Source: Hyphomicrobium_A sp963724945 (GTDB lineage Bacteria > Pseudomonadota > Alphaproteobacteria > Rhizobiales > Hyphomicrobiaceae). Taken from it: a DNA stretch of 64,000 nucleotides. How positions within the stretch are numbered: position 1 is the stretch's first letter; each line of letters begins with the position of its first letter. Of this stretch, positions 16,545 through 26,028 are shown piece by piece. The notes under the pieces are model-generated. The model worked only from the letters and a program-made list of their open reading frames with translations, was not told where the DNA came from and did no database searches. The position numbers were made by a program, and so were the translations under genes. The stretch spans positions 1,178,001 through 1,242,000 of the forward strand of contig CAVRWL010000003.1 of assembly GCA_963724945.1 (NCBI GenBank). The letters run 5' to 3'.

Positions 16545-17468
16545 ATGCGCGCGTTTCTCGCTTTCGTCATCATTCTGGTCGGCATCGCGGCCGTCGCGGT
16601 CTACGCCTCAGCCTTCATCGTGCACCAGAACGAGCAGGCGCTCGTCTTGCGCTTCGGTGAGCCCAAGCGCGTCGTGAAGCATCCAGGCCTCAACTGGAAG
16701 CTTCCCCTCGTCGACACGGTCGAGATCTACGACAAGCGCATCCTCGACCTCGACAGCCAGCCCCAGGAGATCACCGCTTCCGATCAGAAGCGCCTCGTGG
16801 TCGATTCCTTTGCGCGCTATAAAATCGTCGATCCCTTGAAGTTCTATCAGACGCTGCGCTACGAGGACGGCGTGCGCTCCCGCCTGGGGCCCATCATCGA
16901 ATCATCGCTGCGCCGCGTGCTGGGTGCTGCGACATTCCAGGATCTCGTGCGCGACAAGCGCGAGGAGCTGATGAAGCACATCGCCGCGCTCGTCAACCAG
17001 GAGGGCGAGGAGTTCGGTCTCCAGGTCGTCGACGTGCGCATCAAGCGCGCCGATTTGCCCGAGCAGAATTCCAAGAGCGTGTTTGACCGCATGCGCGCCG
17101 AGCGCCAGCGCGAGGCCGCCGAGTTCCGCGCGCAAGGCGCAGCCGAGGCCAACCGCATCAAGGCGACGGCCGACCGCGAGGCCACCGTCATCAAGGCGGA
17201 GGCGACCCGCAAGGGCGAGGAGACGCGCGGCGACGGAGATGCCGAGCGTAACCGCATCTACGCTGAAGCCTACAGCCGCGATCCGGAGTTCTTCGCGTTC
17301 TACCGGTCGATGCAGGCCTATGAGAACGGTCTCAAATCCGGCGACACCCGGCTCGTGATCTCGCCCGATTCGGACTTCTTCAAGTATTTCTCGGACCCTA
17401 ACGGCGCGACTCACCCGGCACGCGCGACGCCGACCGCACCGTCAACTGCACCATCAACTGCACCGTAA
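16545..17468 (+). CDS. hflC: FtsH protease regulator HflC
   Basis: A 307-residue SPFH protein with an N-terminal membrane anchor (residues 4-24), VHQNEQALVLRFGEPK, the RYKIVDPLKFYQTL stretch, and the RQREAAEFRAQGAAEANRIK helical region. It works with HflK at FtsH in the inner membrane. The C terminus has a short Ala/Thr/Pro repeat (ATPTAPSTAPSTAP). Its TAA stop overlaps the next ATG by one base. Confidence 0.95.
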   Translation: MRAFLAFVIILVGIAAVAVYASAFIVHQNEQALVLRFGEPKRVVKHPGLNWKLPLVDTVEIYDKRILDLDSQPQEITASDQKRLVVDSFARYKIVDPLKFYQTLRYEDGVRSRLGPIIESSLRRVLGAATFQDLVRDKREELMKHIAALVNQEGEEFGLQVVDVRIKRADLPEQNSKSVFDRMRAERQREAAEFRAQGAAEANRIKATADREATVIKAEATRKGEETRGDGDAERNRIYAEAYSRDPEFFAFYRSMQAYENGLKSGDTRLVISPDSDFFKYFSDPNGATHPARATPTAPSTAPSTAP

Positions 17469-17653
17469 TGTACGATCTCGTCGTCGGTTTCGGGCTCGTC
17501 CTGGTGATCGAGGGCCTCTTGTGGGCGCTGGCGCCCCATTTGGCCATGCGCTTCCTGGCGGGGGCCGCGGCCACCCCGGAATCCACCTTGCGAATCGCCG
17601 GTTGGACCGCGGTTTGCCTTGGCGCAGGGCTAGTTTGGCTGATCCGCGGTTGA
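17468..17653 (+). CDS. DUF2065 family small membrane protein
   Basis: A 61-residue protein with two hydrophobic helices (VVGFGLVLVIEGLLWALAP and TAVCLGAGLVWLI). Short DUF2065 (YjeT-like) proteins are commonly encoded right after hflC. The start overlaps the hflC stop (TAATG), implying translational coupling. The function is unknown. Confidence 0.85.
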   Translation: MYDLVVGFGLVLVIEGLLWALAPHLAMRFLAGAAATPESTLRIAGWTAVCLGAGLVWLIRG

Positions 17654-17786
17654 GCACGACCTCGCCGCGTTGACAGGAACCTTACATTGCCATCCACTTG
17701 GCGCTACCGCCCGGCAAGAATAGGTGGAGTAGACTAGAGCAGGTGCGAGTGTGGGCCGGCTTCGCGACCGGCAGGAGATTGGGTTC

Positions 17787-19262
17787 ATGCAAGGACAATC
17801 GGTGCAGCGCGCCAGGACGTTCGCTCCCTGGATCGCAGGTCCGGTTCTAGCGGCTTGCCTCGCCGGCTTGTTTGCGGCCGCCGCCCCGCTCGCCGCTCAA
17901 AGCCGCGGGCCACAGTCGGTCGCCCCCATCGCCGAGCAGCTGATCGAGGCCGTCGTCAACGTCTCGACGAGCCAGGCGATCCGCGGCCCGCAAGGGCTGC
18001 CGCTGCCGAGCGTGCCCAAGGACTCGCCCTATCACGAGTATTTCGACGAGTTCTTCCAGAACCGCGGCCATTCGATCCCCGATCGCATGGTCTCCTCGCT
18101 CGGCTCCGGCTTCATCATCGACGGCAAGGAAGGCCTGATCGTCACCAACAACCACGTGATCGACGGCGCCGAAGAGATCCAAGTCAACCTGCACGACGGC
18201 ACCAAGCTCAAGGCGGAGCTCGTCGCAAAGGATATCAAGACCGACATCGCGCTTTTGAAGGTGCACCCGCACAAGGAATTGAAGGCCGTCAAGTTCGGCA
18301 CCTCGGCCAACATCCGCGTCGGCGACTGGGTGATGGCGATCGGCAATCCGTTCGGGCTCGGCGGCACCGTCACCGTCGGCATCATCTCGGCGAAGGCGCG
18401 CAACATCAACTCCGGACCCTACGACGACTACCTGCAGACGGACGCCGCGATCAACAAGGGCAACTCCGGCGGGCCGCTGTTCAACATGGACGGCGAGGTG
18501 GTCGGGGTGAACACCGCCATCATCTCGCCGACCGGCGGGTCGATCGGCATCGGCTTCGCCGTGCCGGCGGACACTGTCGCTCCCGTCGTGCAGCAGCTGC
18601 GCGAATACGGCGAGGTGCGGCGCGGCTGGCTCGGCGTGAAGATCCAGTCGGTGACGGACGACCTTTCCGCCTCTCTCGGCATCCCCGCGAACTCCGGCGC
18701 GCTCATCGCCGCCGTCACGCCCGACGGACCCGCGGCCAAGGGTGGCTTGCTGGCAGGCGACGTCATCACGAGGTTCGACAACGAGCAGGTCTCGGCCATG
18801 CGCAGCCTGCCGCGCCTCGTCGCGCAGGCGCCCATCAACCAGCAGGTCGACGTCGAGGTCATGCGCAAGGGCGAGAAGAAGTTGCTCAAGGTGACGGTCG
18901 GGCGGCTGTCCGATGACGACGAGGCCAAGGCCGAGCTCAACGACGAGGGGCGCTCCGAAGCGGCCGCTGCCGTCGTGCTCGGCCTGAAGCTGTCGGCGCT
19001 GACGGATGAGCTGAGGTCGAAATACGGGTTCGGCACCGACGTCAAGGGCGCGATCGTCGACGCGGTCGATCCCAAGAGCCCGGCCGCGGCGAAGATCAGT
19101 GCCGGCGATGTCATCGTGCAGGCGGGAAGCGAGCCGGTATCCGACCCGAGCGACCTTGCCAAGCGCATCGAGAACGTCAAGAAGAGCGCCCGCAAGACCG
19201 TGATGCTGGAGGTCGAGGACGCCAAAGGCGGCCATCGCTTCGTCACGGTGCCGGTCGAGTAG
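17787..19262 (+). CDS. DegP/MucD-type periplasmic serine protease
   Basis: A 491-residue Do-like protease of the envelope quality-control system. It has a signal peptide (to about residue 38, ...APLAAQ), a trypsin-like domain with catalytic His123 (TNNHVIDGA), Asp153 (TDIALLKV) and Ser227 (GNSGGPLF), and two PDZ domains (about 300-390 and 400-488). The start is the ATG at 17787 after a CAGGAG site; the frame is open from 17751. It follows hflK-hflC-DUF2065 as in many related genomes. Confidence 0.93.
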   Translation: MQGQSVQRARTFAPWIAGPVLAACLAGLFAAAAPLAAQSRGPQSVAPIAEQLIEAVVNVSTSQAIRGPQGLPLPSVPKDSPYHEYFDEFFQNRGHSIPDRMVSSLGSGFIIDGKEGLIVTNNHVIDGAEEIQVNLHDGTKLKAELVAKDIKTDIALLKVHPHKELKAVKFGTSANIRVGDWVMAIGNPFGLGGTVTVGIISAKARNINSGPYDDYLQTDAAINKGNSGGPLFNMDGEVVGVNTAIISPTGGSIGIGFAVPADTVAPVVQQLREYGEVRRGWLGVKIQSVTDDLSASLGIPANSGALIAAVTPDGPAAKGGLLAGDVITRFDNEQVSAMRSLPRLVAQAPINQQVDVEVMRKGEKKLLKVTVGRLSDDDEAKAELNDEGRSEAAAAVVLGLKLSALTDELRSKYGFGTDVKGAIVDAVDPKSPAAAKISAGDVIVQAGSEPVSDPSDLAKRIENVKKSARKTVMLEVEDAKGGHRFVTVPVE

Positions 19263-19307
19263 GGCCGGCGGCGGCGCTGCAGAAATCCCAGAGGGAGGCA
19301 CTCGCTC

Positions 19308-20021
19308 GTGTCGGAACGCCACGGCATCCTTGATACCGTTGTCGCAAGCCTTTCGCCTGTGCATCGCGACGGCCACAAGTTCATCGCCATCGCGCTGGGC
19401 CTCGCGCTGCTCTTCTTCCTGTTGTGGCCGCCGCTCGCCTGGCTTCTCGTGGTCGTGGCGCTGTGGATCGCCTACTTCTTCCGCGACCCCGACCGCGTGA
19501 CGCCGCTGCGCGACGGCCTGATCGTCGCCGCGGCCGACGGCCGCATCGCCTCCGTCGACACCGTCGCGCCGCCCGTCGAGCTGGGGCTCGGGCCCGAGCA
19601 GCGAGTGCGGATCTCGACCTTTCTGTCGATTCTCGACGTCCACATCACGCGCGCGCCCGCCGCCGGGCGCATCGCGCGCTCGATCTACGTGCCGGGCGCC
19701 TTTTTCAACGCGGCGCTCGACAAGGCGAGCGAGGAGAACGAGCGCCGCGCTTTGATCATCGCCCGCCCCGACGGCGACGAGATCGCGCTCGTGCAGATCG
19801 CCGGGCTCATTGCGCGCCGCATCGTGGCATTCGTGCACGAGGGTGATAGCGTGGGCCCGGGCGAGCGCATCGGTCTCATCCGCTTCGGGTCTCGCGTCGA
19901 CGTCTATCTTCCGCCCGGAAAGACGGCGTTGGTCTCGGTCGGACAGCTGGCGATTGGCGGCGAGACCGTGCTGGCGGACTTGAAATCGGCCGAGCCGGAG
20001 CGCGTCTTCCGGCGCAGCTGA
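19308..20021 (+). CDS. psd: Phosphatidylserine decarboxylase
   Basis: Psd converts phosphatidylserine to phosphatidylethanolamine at the inner membrane. This 237-residue short-form enzyme has two N-terminal hydrophobic helices, FLSILDVHITRAP, and the self-cleavage site Gly194-Ser195 in RFGSRVDVYLP, where the pyruvoyl cofactor forms. The start is GTG. pssA, which makes its substrate, follows 81 bases later. Confidence 0.94.
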   Translation: MSERHGILDTVVASLSPVHRDGHKFIAIALGLALLFFLLWPPLAWLLVVVALWIAYFFRDPDRVTPLRDGLIVAAADGRIASVDTVAPPVELGLGPEQRVRISTFLSILDVHITRAPAAGRIARSIYVPGAFFNAALDKASEENERRALIIARPDGDEIALVQIAGLIARRIVAFVHEGDSVGPGERIGLIRFGSRVDVYLPPGKTALVSVGQLAIGGETVLADLKSAEPERVFRRS

Positions 20022-20102
20022 AACGGCCCCAAGAGCGGCCCTCGCGCGATCGAGGCAAGGCCGGTGAGGGGATAGAGCAGTCGTGGTAGTGTGAGGCTAG
20101 CC

Positions 20103-21020
20103 ATGGATCCGATCATACCGAGGCTCGAGGAGGAGACGCGGCGGCGCCGGCGCCGTCCGCTGTTCCGCCACCAGCACGTGCCCGTGAGGATGCTGGTGCC
20201 GAACTTCTTCACGCTGATCGCTCTGTGCGCCGGGCTCACCTCGATCCGCATGGGCATCGAGGGGCGCTACGAGCTGGCGCTGGGCGCCATCGTGTTCGCG
20301 GCCCTGCTCGACGGCGTCGATGGCCGTGTCGCGCGCCTTCTCAAGGCGTCATCGCGCTTCGGTGCCGAGCTCGACAGCCTCGCCGATTTCGTCAATTTCG
20401 GAGTGGCGCCCGCCTTTCTGATCTTCAACTGGGGGCTTGGCAGCCTCAAGAGCCTGGGCTGGATATGCGTGATGATCTTCGCGCTCGCCTCCGCGCTCCG
20501 GCTCGCCCGCTTCAACATCGCAAGCGAGGACGCGCGGCCGCAATGGGAGGCCGCCTACTTCATCGGCATGCCGACGCCGGCGGCGGCGATCGTCGTCCTG
20601 CTGCCGATCTACATCGAGCACCTGGGCTTTGATGCCTTCCGCGAGTCGCGCATCCTGCTCGACCTGGTGCTGCTCTATACGCTTTTGATTGCCTTCCTGA
20701 TGGTGTCGACCATCCCGACCTTCTCGGGCAAGCTCTTGGGCGAGCGCATCTCGCGCGAGTACGTGCTGCCGATCTTCATGCTGGCCGTGGGCTTCGTCGC
20801 GCTGCTCGTCACCTACCCCTTCGGCACGTTGACGGGCGCCTCGCTCGGTTACCTCGCGCTGATCCCGCTGAGCTTGCGCCGGTTCATGGCGCGGGCGGAG
20901 GGGACGCAGGCGGGGGCGCCGCAAGGCGCTGCCGCGCCGCCTGAAAGCCCTGAGCGCGAGGCCGCACAACGCGAGGGCGGCCGCATCGTCGCGATCCGCT
21001 CGAGCGACCAGCCGCGCTAG
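20103..21020 (+). CDS. pssA: CDP-diacylglycerol-serine O-phosphatidyltransferase
   Basis: PssA makes phosphatidylserine from CDP-diacylglycerol and serine. The 305-residue membrane protein carries the CDP-alcohol phosphotransferase signature DG-x2-AR-x8-G-x3-D-x3-D (DGVDGRVARLL..FGAELDSLAD), and seven to eight hydrophobic segments. The ATG at 20103 (MDPIIPRLEEE) was preferred over an in-frame GTG at 20091. A basic, Ala/Pro-rich tail follows the last helix. Confidence 0.94.
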   Translation: MDPIIPRLEEETRRRRRRPLFRHQHVPVRMLVPNFFTLIALCAGLTSIRMGIEGRYELALGAIVFAALLDGVDGRVARLLKASSRFGAELDSLADFVNFGVAPAFLIFNWGLGSLKSLGWICVMIFALASALRLARFNIASEDARPQWEAAYFIGMPTPAAAIVVLLPIYIEHLGFDAFRESRILLDLVLLYTLLIAFLMVSTIPTFSGKLLGERISREYVLPIFMLAVGFVALLVTYPFGTLTGASLGYLALIPLSLRRFMARAEGTQAGAPQGAAAPPESPEREAAQREGGRIVAIRSSDQPR

Positions 21021-21032
21021 GTCAGTTGTGGG

Positions 21033-23036
21033 TTAGCGCTGCTGGCGCTGAATGAGCCGGTCGCGCAGCGACTTGAGCGCGGTTCCCGGCACGTTGTCGC
21101 CGCTTGCAGCACCGTTGTCGGGCGCCCGCTCGCCGAAACCGTCCTTGCGGGGCGCAGGCCGTCCTGACGCCGGCGCGCGCTGCGGGGCGCCCGCAGCCGG
21201 CGCGGGCTGGGCGGCAGGCCGCGCCGCCTCCTCGCGCATGCGCGCGGCGAGTTGTGACTCATAGCGGCGCATGTCGGCCGCCCGCGAGGGCTCAGACGTG
21301 GCGACGCTCGGCTCGACGCCCATTCCTTCCGCGAGCAGGGCGGCCTGCTGCATCGGGTCGCCGGCCCCGATATCGGAGGAGCGCCATTTCTCTACGACCT
21401 GCTCCAGGAAGCCCTCATCGCCCACCGAACGCTGCCAATGCTCGGTGAAGCGCGCGGTCGAGCTGCGCGGCAGGGCATTGGCCGGCAGCTCGTCGAAGGT
21501 GATGCGCACGGGCAGCGTCACGCCGTCGCCGAAAGCGAGCGCCTCGCGCTGGCCGAGCGCGGGCAGGAACTCCAAGAGCCCGGAGCCGGTGTCGGTGATG
21601 GCCGAGGTCACGATCTCCTGATCGCGATCGTTCGACATCCGCAGCGCAAACACGGTGTTGCATTGCGACAGGATCGTCGGATCGATCTCGGCCGGGCGCT
21701 GCGAGACGATGCACAGCGCGACGCCGTACTTGCGCCCTTCCTTGGCGATCTTGGCGATGGCGCGCTTGCAGGGCTCGAAACCAAGCCGCGGCGCCGCCGG
21801 CACGTAGCGGTGCGCCTCCTCGCACACGAGCGTGAGCGGCACCTTGCCCTCGCTCCAATGCGCAAAGTCGAAGGTCATGCGCGAGAGCACCGACACCACC
21901 ACGTTGATGATCTCGGTGGGCAGGCCGGTGAGCTCGACGATGGTGATCGGCCTGTCGTTGACGGGAACGCGGAAGATGCGGCTCAGGACCTGCGTCATGC
22001 CGTCGTAGACGGTGAGCGAGCCGAACATGAAAGCGTAGCGGCCGTCCTGCGAGATGGCGTCGATGCGCGACTTCAGCTGGCGGTAGGGCGACAGGTCCTT
22101 CTTGTTCTCCAGCTTGCCCATGCGCTCGTCGATGAGGCCGGTCAGGTCGGAGATGCGGTAGGGCACCGGCGTATCGACCGTGAAGCGGCTCGGCTCGGGC
22201 GTTGCGCGGCGCAGGTTGTCGCGGGCGCGGCCGGCGCTGTAGCGCGCCTTGGCGATGGGGATCAGCTCCTGCAGGATCTCGATCTCCGCCTTGCGCGCCG
22301 GGTCTGCGATCAAGACCTCGACGATCTCCTCGAAGTTCAAGAGCCAGAACGGCAGCTGCATGTTGCGGGGAGTGATGACCTCGGCCCAATCGGCGAAGGC
22401 CGTCGCGTACTCGTTGTGCGGGTCGAGCAGGACGATGTGCGCCGCCGGGTTCTTCTCGAGGATCGAGCGCAGGATCAGCGCCGTCGTGCACGACTTGCCC
22501 GTTCCGGTGGTGCCGAGAATGGCGAAATGCTTGCCCAAGAGCTCGTCGACGCGGACCATGGCGGGGATGGTGTTGTCCTGGCGGATGCAGCCGATGCGCA
22601 CGGAGCGTTTCGGGTCGCCGCAGAACGCGGCCTCCAGCTCGGCCTTCGAGGCGACGCGCACGCGATTGCCGAGCGAGGGATAGGCGGTGACGCCGCGCGC
22701 GAAGATGCTGGCGCGGCCCGCTTGATCGCGCCACAGCTCGCCGACGAGCCCGAGCTCCGCGATCCGGATCTCCGCCTCGCCGTCGCGCTGAGCCGGCACC
22801 GGCACGCTCAACGCCGAGACGATGGCGAGCACCACGGTGTTGGCGGTGTCGATGGCGAGCAGCGTGCCCATGTCGGGGCGGTCGTCGGGGCGGATGCGGC
22901 CCTCATGCGGGCAATCGAGCAGTACGATCGCCTTCGAGCCGGTGACGGAGACGATGCGCCCGATCGACTTGTCGGAGGACGCGGCACCGTGCTCGGAGCC
23001 GGGCATCGTCAATTGCATGTCTGTTGCTCTAGTCAC
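21033..23036 (-). CDS. HerA-like ATPase (DUF87/HAS-barrel)
   Basis: A 667-residue P-loop ATPase of the HerA-FtsK superfamily: a HAS-barrel-like N terminus (about 25-140), Walker A GTTGTGKS at 175-182, a Walker B region near the middle (TIVELTGLP), and a C-terminal Ala/Pro/Arg-rich tail. HerA proteins are hexameric DNA translocases that often act with a NurA nuclease, but no nurA is present here. The GTG at 23036 was chosen because AAGGGA lies about 8 bases upstream; ATG at 23018 is an alternative. A histidine kinase gene lies upstream on the same strand. Confidence 0.85.
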   Translation of the reverse strand: MTRATDMQLTMPGSEHGAASSDKSIGRIVSVTGSKAIVLLDCPHEGRIRPDDRPDMGTLLAIDTANTVVLAIVSALSVPVPAQRDGEAEIRIAELGLVGELWRDQAGRASIFARGVTAYPSLGNRVRVASKAELEAAFCGDPKRSVRIGCIRQDNTIPAMVRVDELLGKHFAILGTTGTGKSCTTALILRSILEKNPAAHIVLLDPHNEYATAFADWAEVITPRNMQLPFWLLNFEEIVEVLIADPARKAEIEILQELIPIAKARYSAGRARDNLRRATPEPSRFTVDTPVPYRISDLTGLIDERMGKLENKKDLSPYRQLKSRIDAISQDGRYAFMFGSLTVYDGMTQVLSRIFRVPVNDRPITIVELTGLPTEIINVVVSVLSRMTFDFAHWSEGKVPLTLVCEEAHRYVPAAPRLGFEPCKRAIAKIAKEGRKYGVALCIVSQRPAEIDPTILSQCNTVFALRMSNDRDQEIVTSAITDTGSGLLEFLPALGQREALAFGDGVTLPVRITFDELPANALPRSSTARFTEHWQRSVGDEGFLEQVVEKWRSSDIGAGDPMQQAALLAEGMGVEPSVATSEPSRAADMRRYESQLAARMREEAARPAAQPAPAAGAPQRAPASGRPAPRKDGFGERAPDNGAASGDNVPGTALKSLRDRLIQRQQR

Positions 23037-23062
23037 GATGCAATTCCCTTAAATGCCAGCTC

Positions 23063-23944
23063 TTACGAAAGACCTTGTCCCATGACGGCATCGCGCGCCT
23101 CCGTCACCGAGAGCTGGTGGCGGGGCGGCAACGTGATGATCACCTCGGTGCCGACGCCCTTCTCGCTGCGAATGCGCAAGGCCCCGTCGTGCAGCTGCAC
23201 CAGCGCGATCGCAATGGGCAGCCCGAGGCCCGTGCCTTCGCGCCAGCGCGCGTGGCTGGAGTCGACTTGGCCGAAGGGAGTGAGCGCGAGGGCGACGTCC
23301 TCCTCGGTCATGCCGACGCCGGTGTCGCAAATCTCCACGATGACGCTGCCGTCCGCGTCGCCGCGCGCCTTGATGGCGACGGAGCCGCCGCTGCGCGTGA
23401 ATTTCAACGCGTTCGAGATCAGGTTGGTGAACACCTGGCGCAGCTTCACGCCGTCGCCGCGAATCGTCGGCAGCCCCGGATCGATCTCGTCATTGAGGCT
23501 CACGCCGGCCGACTGCGCCATCAGCCGGAAGGAGGAGGCCGAGGCGCCCAGCACCTCGCCGATATTGACCTCGCGCGCGTCGAGCGTGCACTTGCCGCTC
23601 TGGATCTTGGAGATGTCGAGGATGTTGTTGATCACCGACAGGAGATGGCCGGCCGCATCGTGGATGAGGTTGGCATAGTCGGCGATCTCGGGCTGGGGTA
23701 GCTTGCGCTCGCCCTGCTCGGCGAGAAGCTTGGAAAATCCGATGATGGCGTTGAGCGGGGTCCTGAGCTCATGGCTCATGTTGGCGATGAACTCGGACTT
23801 CACCCGGCTCGCGAGCTCGGCCTCGATGCGTGCCGAATGCTCTGCAACGCGCGCACGATGACGCAGCACGGCGTCGCCGAGAAGCGAGGAATACTCGTTC
23901 AACAACGAGCTGGTCTTTTGGCTGTTGAAGGCCCCGTTGAACAT
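23063..23944 (-). CDS. Sensor histidine kinase without obvious sensor domain
   Basis: A 293-residue protein: a short helical start (1-45), a HisKA domain with the phosphorylated His58 in ANMSHELRTPLNAI, and a HATPase domain with the N box (NLISNALKFT), G1 (DTGVGM) and G2 (GTGLGLPIA). No transmembrane helix, PAS or GAF domain is visible, so it is probably soluble and takes its signal from a partner. No response regulator is adjacent. It ends 26 bases before the HerA-like gene, so they may be co-transcribed. Confidence 0.88.
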   Translation of the reverse strand: MFNGAFNSQKTSSLLNEYSSLLGDAVLRHRARVAEHSARIEAELASRVKSEFIANMSHELRTPLNAIIGFSKLLAEQGERKLPQPEIADYANLIHDAAGHLLSVINNILDISKIQSGKCTLDAREVNIGEVLGASASSFRLMAQSAGVSLNDEIDPGLPTIRGDGVKLRQVFTNLISNALKFTRSGGSVAIKARGDADGSVIVEICDTGVGMTEEDVALALTPFGQVDSSHARWREGTGLGLPIAIALVQLHDGALRIRSEKGVGTEVIITLPPRHQLSVTEARDAVMGQGLS

Positions 23945-24129
23945 TACACAGAGGTTTGGGCTGTTGACTTTGAATTATGGACTTGAGCGGCCAAACCCTA
24001 GAGGGCGAGACTATAATGTGCAGTTAACCGACGTATTGTTTTCGACAAGGCAAACAAAGCGTTTACGCGCACGCAGAGCCCGCCCGCGCAGCGCCAGTGG
24101 ACGGCTCTAGAGCTCGCCGCGGGCCGGAC

Positions 24130-24837
24130 TTAGCGGGTGACGAACTTGAAGGGGACCTGCACCTCGATCGGCCCTTGCGCGAGGTCGTCGGGCATCGGCG
24201 GGAACGGCGCCGCCCTGTCGAGTGCCGCCATAGCGGCGTCATCGAGGATCTTGGAGCCCGAGCTCGACTTGACCTCGCGCGAGATGAGCTGCCCCGTCGG
24301 CCCGACGGTGAAGCTGATCAGCACGGTGCCGGAGTCGTGGGAGCGGGGGTTGACCTTGCTGCGCTCCAGGGTCTTGCGCAGCGTGCCGAGGTAGATGCTG
24401 CGCGCGGTCGTGTCACCGCCGCGCTGCTCGGCGCCAGAGCTCTTCTCGATGAGGGTCGCGACCTGCTGCGCCTGCGCTTTGACCGGGACCGGGTCCGGCT
24501 TCTTCTCCTCGAGCGGCGGCGGCTCCTTGGCGACCACCTCGGCCTCGTTGGTGCTCTCCGTCGAGGTGATGACGTTGGCGAGGTCGGGCTTGACCTCCTC
24601 GATCGGGCGCGGCTGCTCGGTCGCCTGCTCTGGCGGAACGTCGACCGTCTCGACCATTTCCTCCGCGTCGCCGAGCTTGGCGACGCCCTCGAGCGCGATG
24701 CCCTGCTCGACCACGAACTGATCGTTGCCGGAGCCCGCTTCGAGCGCCGCGCCGCCCGCGACCCCGATCATGGCGAGCAGCAGTCCGGCGTGCAGCCCGA
24801 ACGAAAGGAGCCAGGAGATGGGGCGCAGCATTCGCAT
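24130..24837 (-). CDS. tonB: TonB-type energy transducer
   Basis: TonB passes energy from ExbB-ExbD to outer-membrane receptors. The 235-residue protein has an N-terminal anchor (RPISWLLSFGLHAGLLLAMI), a Pro/Glu/Lys-rich periplasmic linker (about 65-125), and a C-terminal TonB domain (YLGTLRKTLERSK ... GTVLISFTVGPTGQLISREV ... AAMAALDRAAPFPP). It lies 15 bases after exbD on the same strand, and two TonB-dependent receptors are encoded a few kb away. Confidence 0.92.
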   Translation of the reverse strand: MRMLRPISWLLSFGLHAGLLLAMIGVAGGAALEAGSGNDQFVVEQGIALEGVAKLGDAEEMVETVDVPPEQATEQPRPIEEVKPDLANVITSTESTNEAEVVAKEPPPLEEKKPDPVPVKAQAQQVATLIEKSSGAEQRGGDTTARSIYLGTLRKTLERSKVNPRSHDSGTVLISFTVGPTGQLISREVKSSSGSKILDDAAMAALDRAAPFPPMPDDLAQGPIEVQVPFKFVTR

Positions 24838-24852
24838 CGGCTTTGGCCGCCC

Positions 24853-25302
24853 CTAAGGTGCCACGCTCTGAGGCGCGGACTGCGACAGAAGCGAGACACG
24901 GGCGTAGCCGCTCTGTCCGACGAGGCCCAGGATGCCCATCACGTCGCCGTAGGCGACCTTCTTGTCCCCTCGCACATAGATCACGGCGTCGCCCTCGGCG
25001 GCGCGGATCTCGCGAAGCCGGGGCACAAGCTGGGCGCGGTCCACGAACTCGTTGCGGATCTGAAGCCTGCCGTCAGCGGTCAGCGTTACGACCATCGGCT
25101 TCTTGGAGTGGCCGACGCGGGCGGCGGAGGTCTTGGGCAGCTCGACTGGAACGCCGGCGACCATGAGCGGTGCGGCGACCATGAAGATGATGAGGAGCAC
25201 AAGCATCACGTCGACCATGGGCGTGATATTGATCTCCGCCATGGGCTTATAGGCGAACTCATCGTCGTCGCTCGATGAGGCAAAGTTGAGCGCCGCACCC
25301 AT
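24853..25302 (-). CDS. exbD: Biopolymer transporter ExbD
   Basis: A 149-residue protein with one transmembrane helix (MVDVMLVLLIIFMVAAPLMV) carrying the conserved Asp, and a periplasmic domain ending in the YGDVMGILGLVGQSG-type segment. It is part of the proton-driven ExbB-ExbD motor. The start ATG (25300-25302) overlaps the exbB stop. The open frame continues upstream inside exbB but holds no family sequence. Confidence 0.94.
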   Translation of the reverse strand: MGAALNFASSSDDDEFAYKPMAEINITPMVDVMLVLLIIFMVAAPLMVAGVPVELPKTSAARVGHSKKPMVVTLTADGRLQIRNEFVDRAQLVPRLREIRAAEGDAVIYVRGDKKVAYGDVMGILGLVGQSGYARVSLLSQSAPQSVAP

Positions 25303-26018
25303 TAGTGACCTCCGCTGGCGCGCAGCGGCTCGGCGACGCGCACGACCGTGTCGGTCTTGTCGGTCGACGGCCGCGAGAGGCTCTTGGCGATCTCGGAGGC
25401 GGCGGTACCGCCCCGCGCCGCGAGACGACCGAGCGACACCGAGATGGCGTTGTAGGCCATGACCGCGGGAATGGCGGCGGCGAGGCCGAGAGCGGTCGCG
25501 AACAGCGCCTCGGCAATGCCGGGCGCCACCGTGGCAAGGCTCGTATCCTGCTGCTGGCCTATGGCCGTGAAGCTGTTCATGATACCCCACACGGTGCCGA
25601 AGAGGCCGATGAAGGGCGCCGAGGAGCCGATGGTGGCCAGGAACGGCAGGCCGCCTTCCTGGCGCTGCAATTCGCTCCTGAGGCAGGTGCGCATGGCCCG
25701 TTCGAGACGAGCTCGCACGGCGCTGCGGTCCTCGCCGCGCGAGGCGCCATCCTCGGCCTCGCTCTGTGCGGCCTTCAGAACGGCACCGACGAGCCCGCGC
25801 GCGCTGCCGGTGCTCGAGCCCGTTCTCCCCATGGCTTCGAGCTGGCGGATCTGTCCTCTGAGCCACGCCAGCCGCACGAGCTTCTCGAAGATGATGGCCC
25901 AGCAGCCAACGGAGGCGATGGCAAGGCCCAGCATCACCGTCTTGACCACCGGATCGGCGGTCAAGAGCATGCCGTAGAGCGAATAGTCGTGGGTGGCAGC
26001 TGCAGCGAGGGGAATCAC
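25302..26018 (-). CDS. exbB: Biopolymer transporter ExbB (MotA/TolQ/ExbB)
   Basis: A 238-residue protein with three hydrophobic segments. The MotA/TolQ/ExbB signature lies in the later helices (ATIGSSAPFIGLFGTVWGIM, PGIAEALFATALGLAAAIPA). It forms the proton channel with ExbD. Its stop overlaps the exbD start, and it follows a small secreted-protein gene by 10 bases. Confidence 0.94.
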   Translation of the reverse strand: MIPLAAAATHDYSLYGMLLTADPVVKTVMLGLAIASVGCWAIIFEKLVRLAWLRGQIRQLEAMGRTGSSTGSARGLVGAVLKAAQSEAEDGASRGEDRSAVRARLERAMRTCLRSELQRQEGGLPFLATIGSSAPFIGLFGTVWGIMNSFTAIGQQQDTSLATVAPGIAEALFATALGLAAAIPAVMAYNAISVSLGRLAARGGTAASEIAKSLSRPSTDKTDTVVRVAEPLRASGGH

Positions 26019-26028
26019 GCGTCGTACC

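Noticed and set aside
21438..23678. A 746-codon open frame on the plus strand opposite the HerA-like and kinase genes
   Set aside because: It is antisense to two clearly recognisable proteins, has the Arg/Gly/His-rich composition of a GC-driven shadow frame, and shows no domain.
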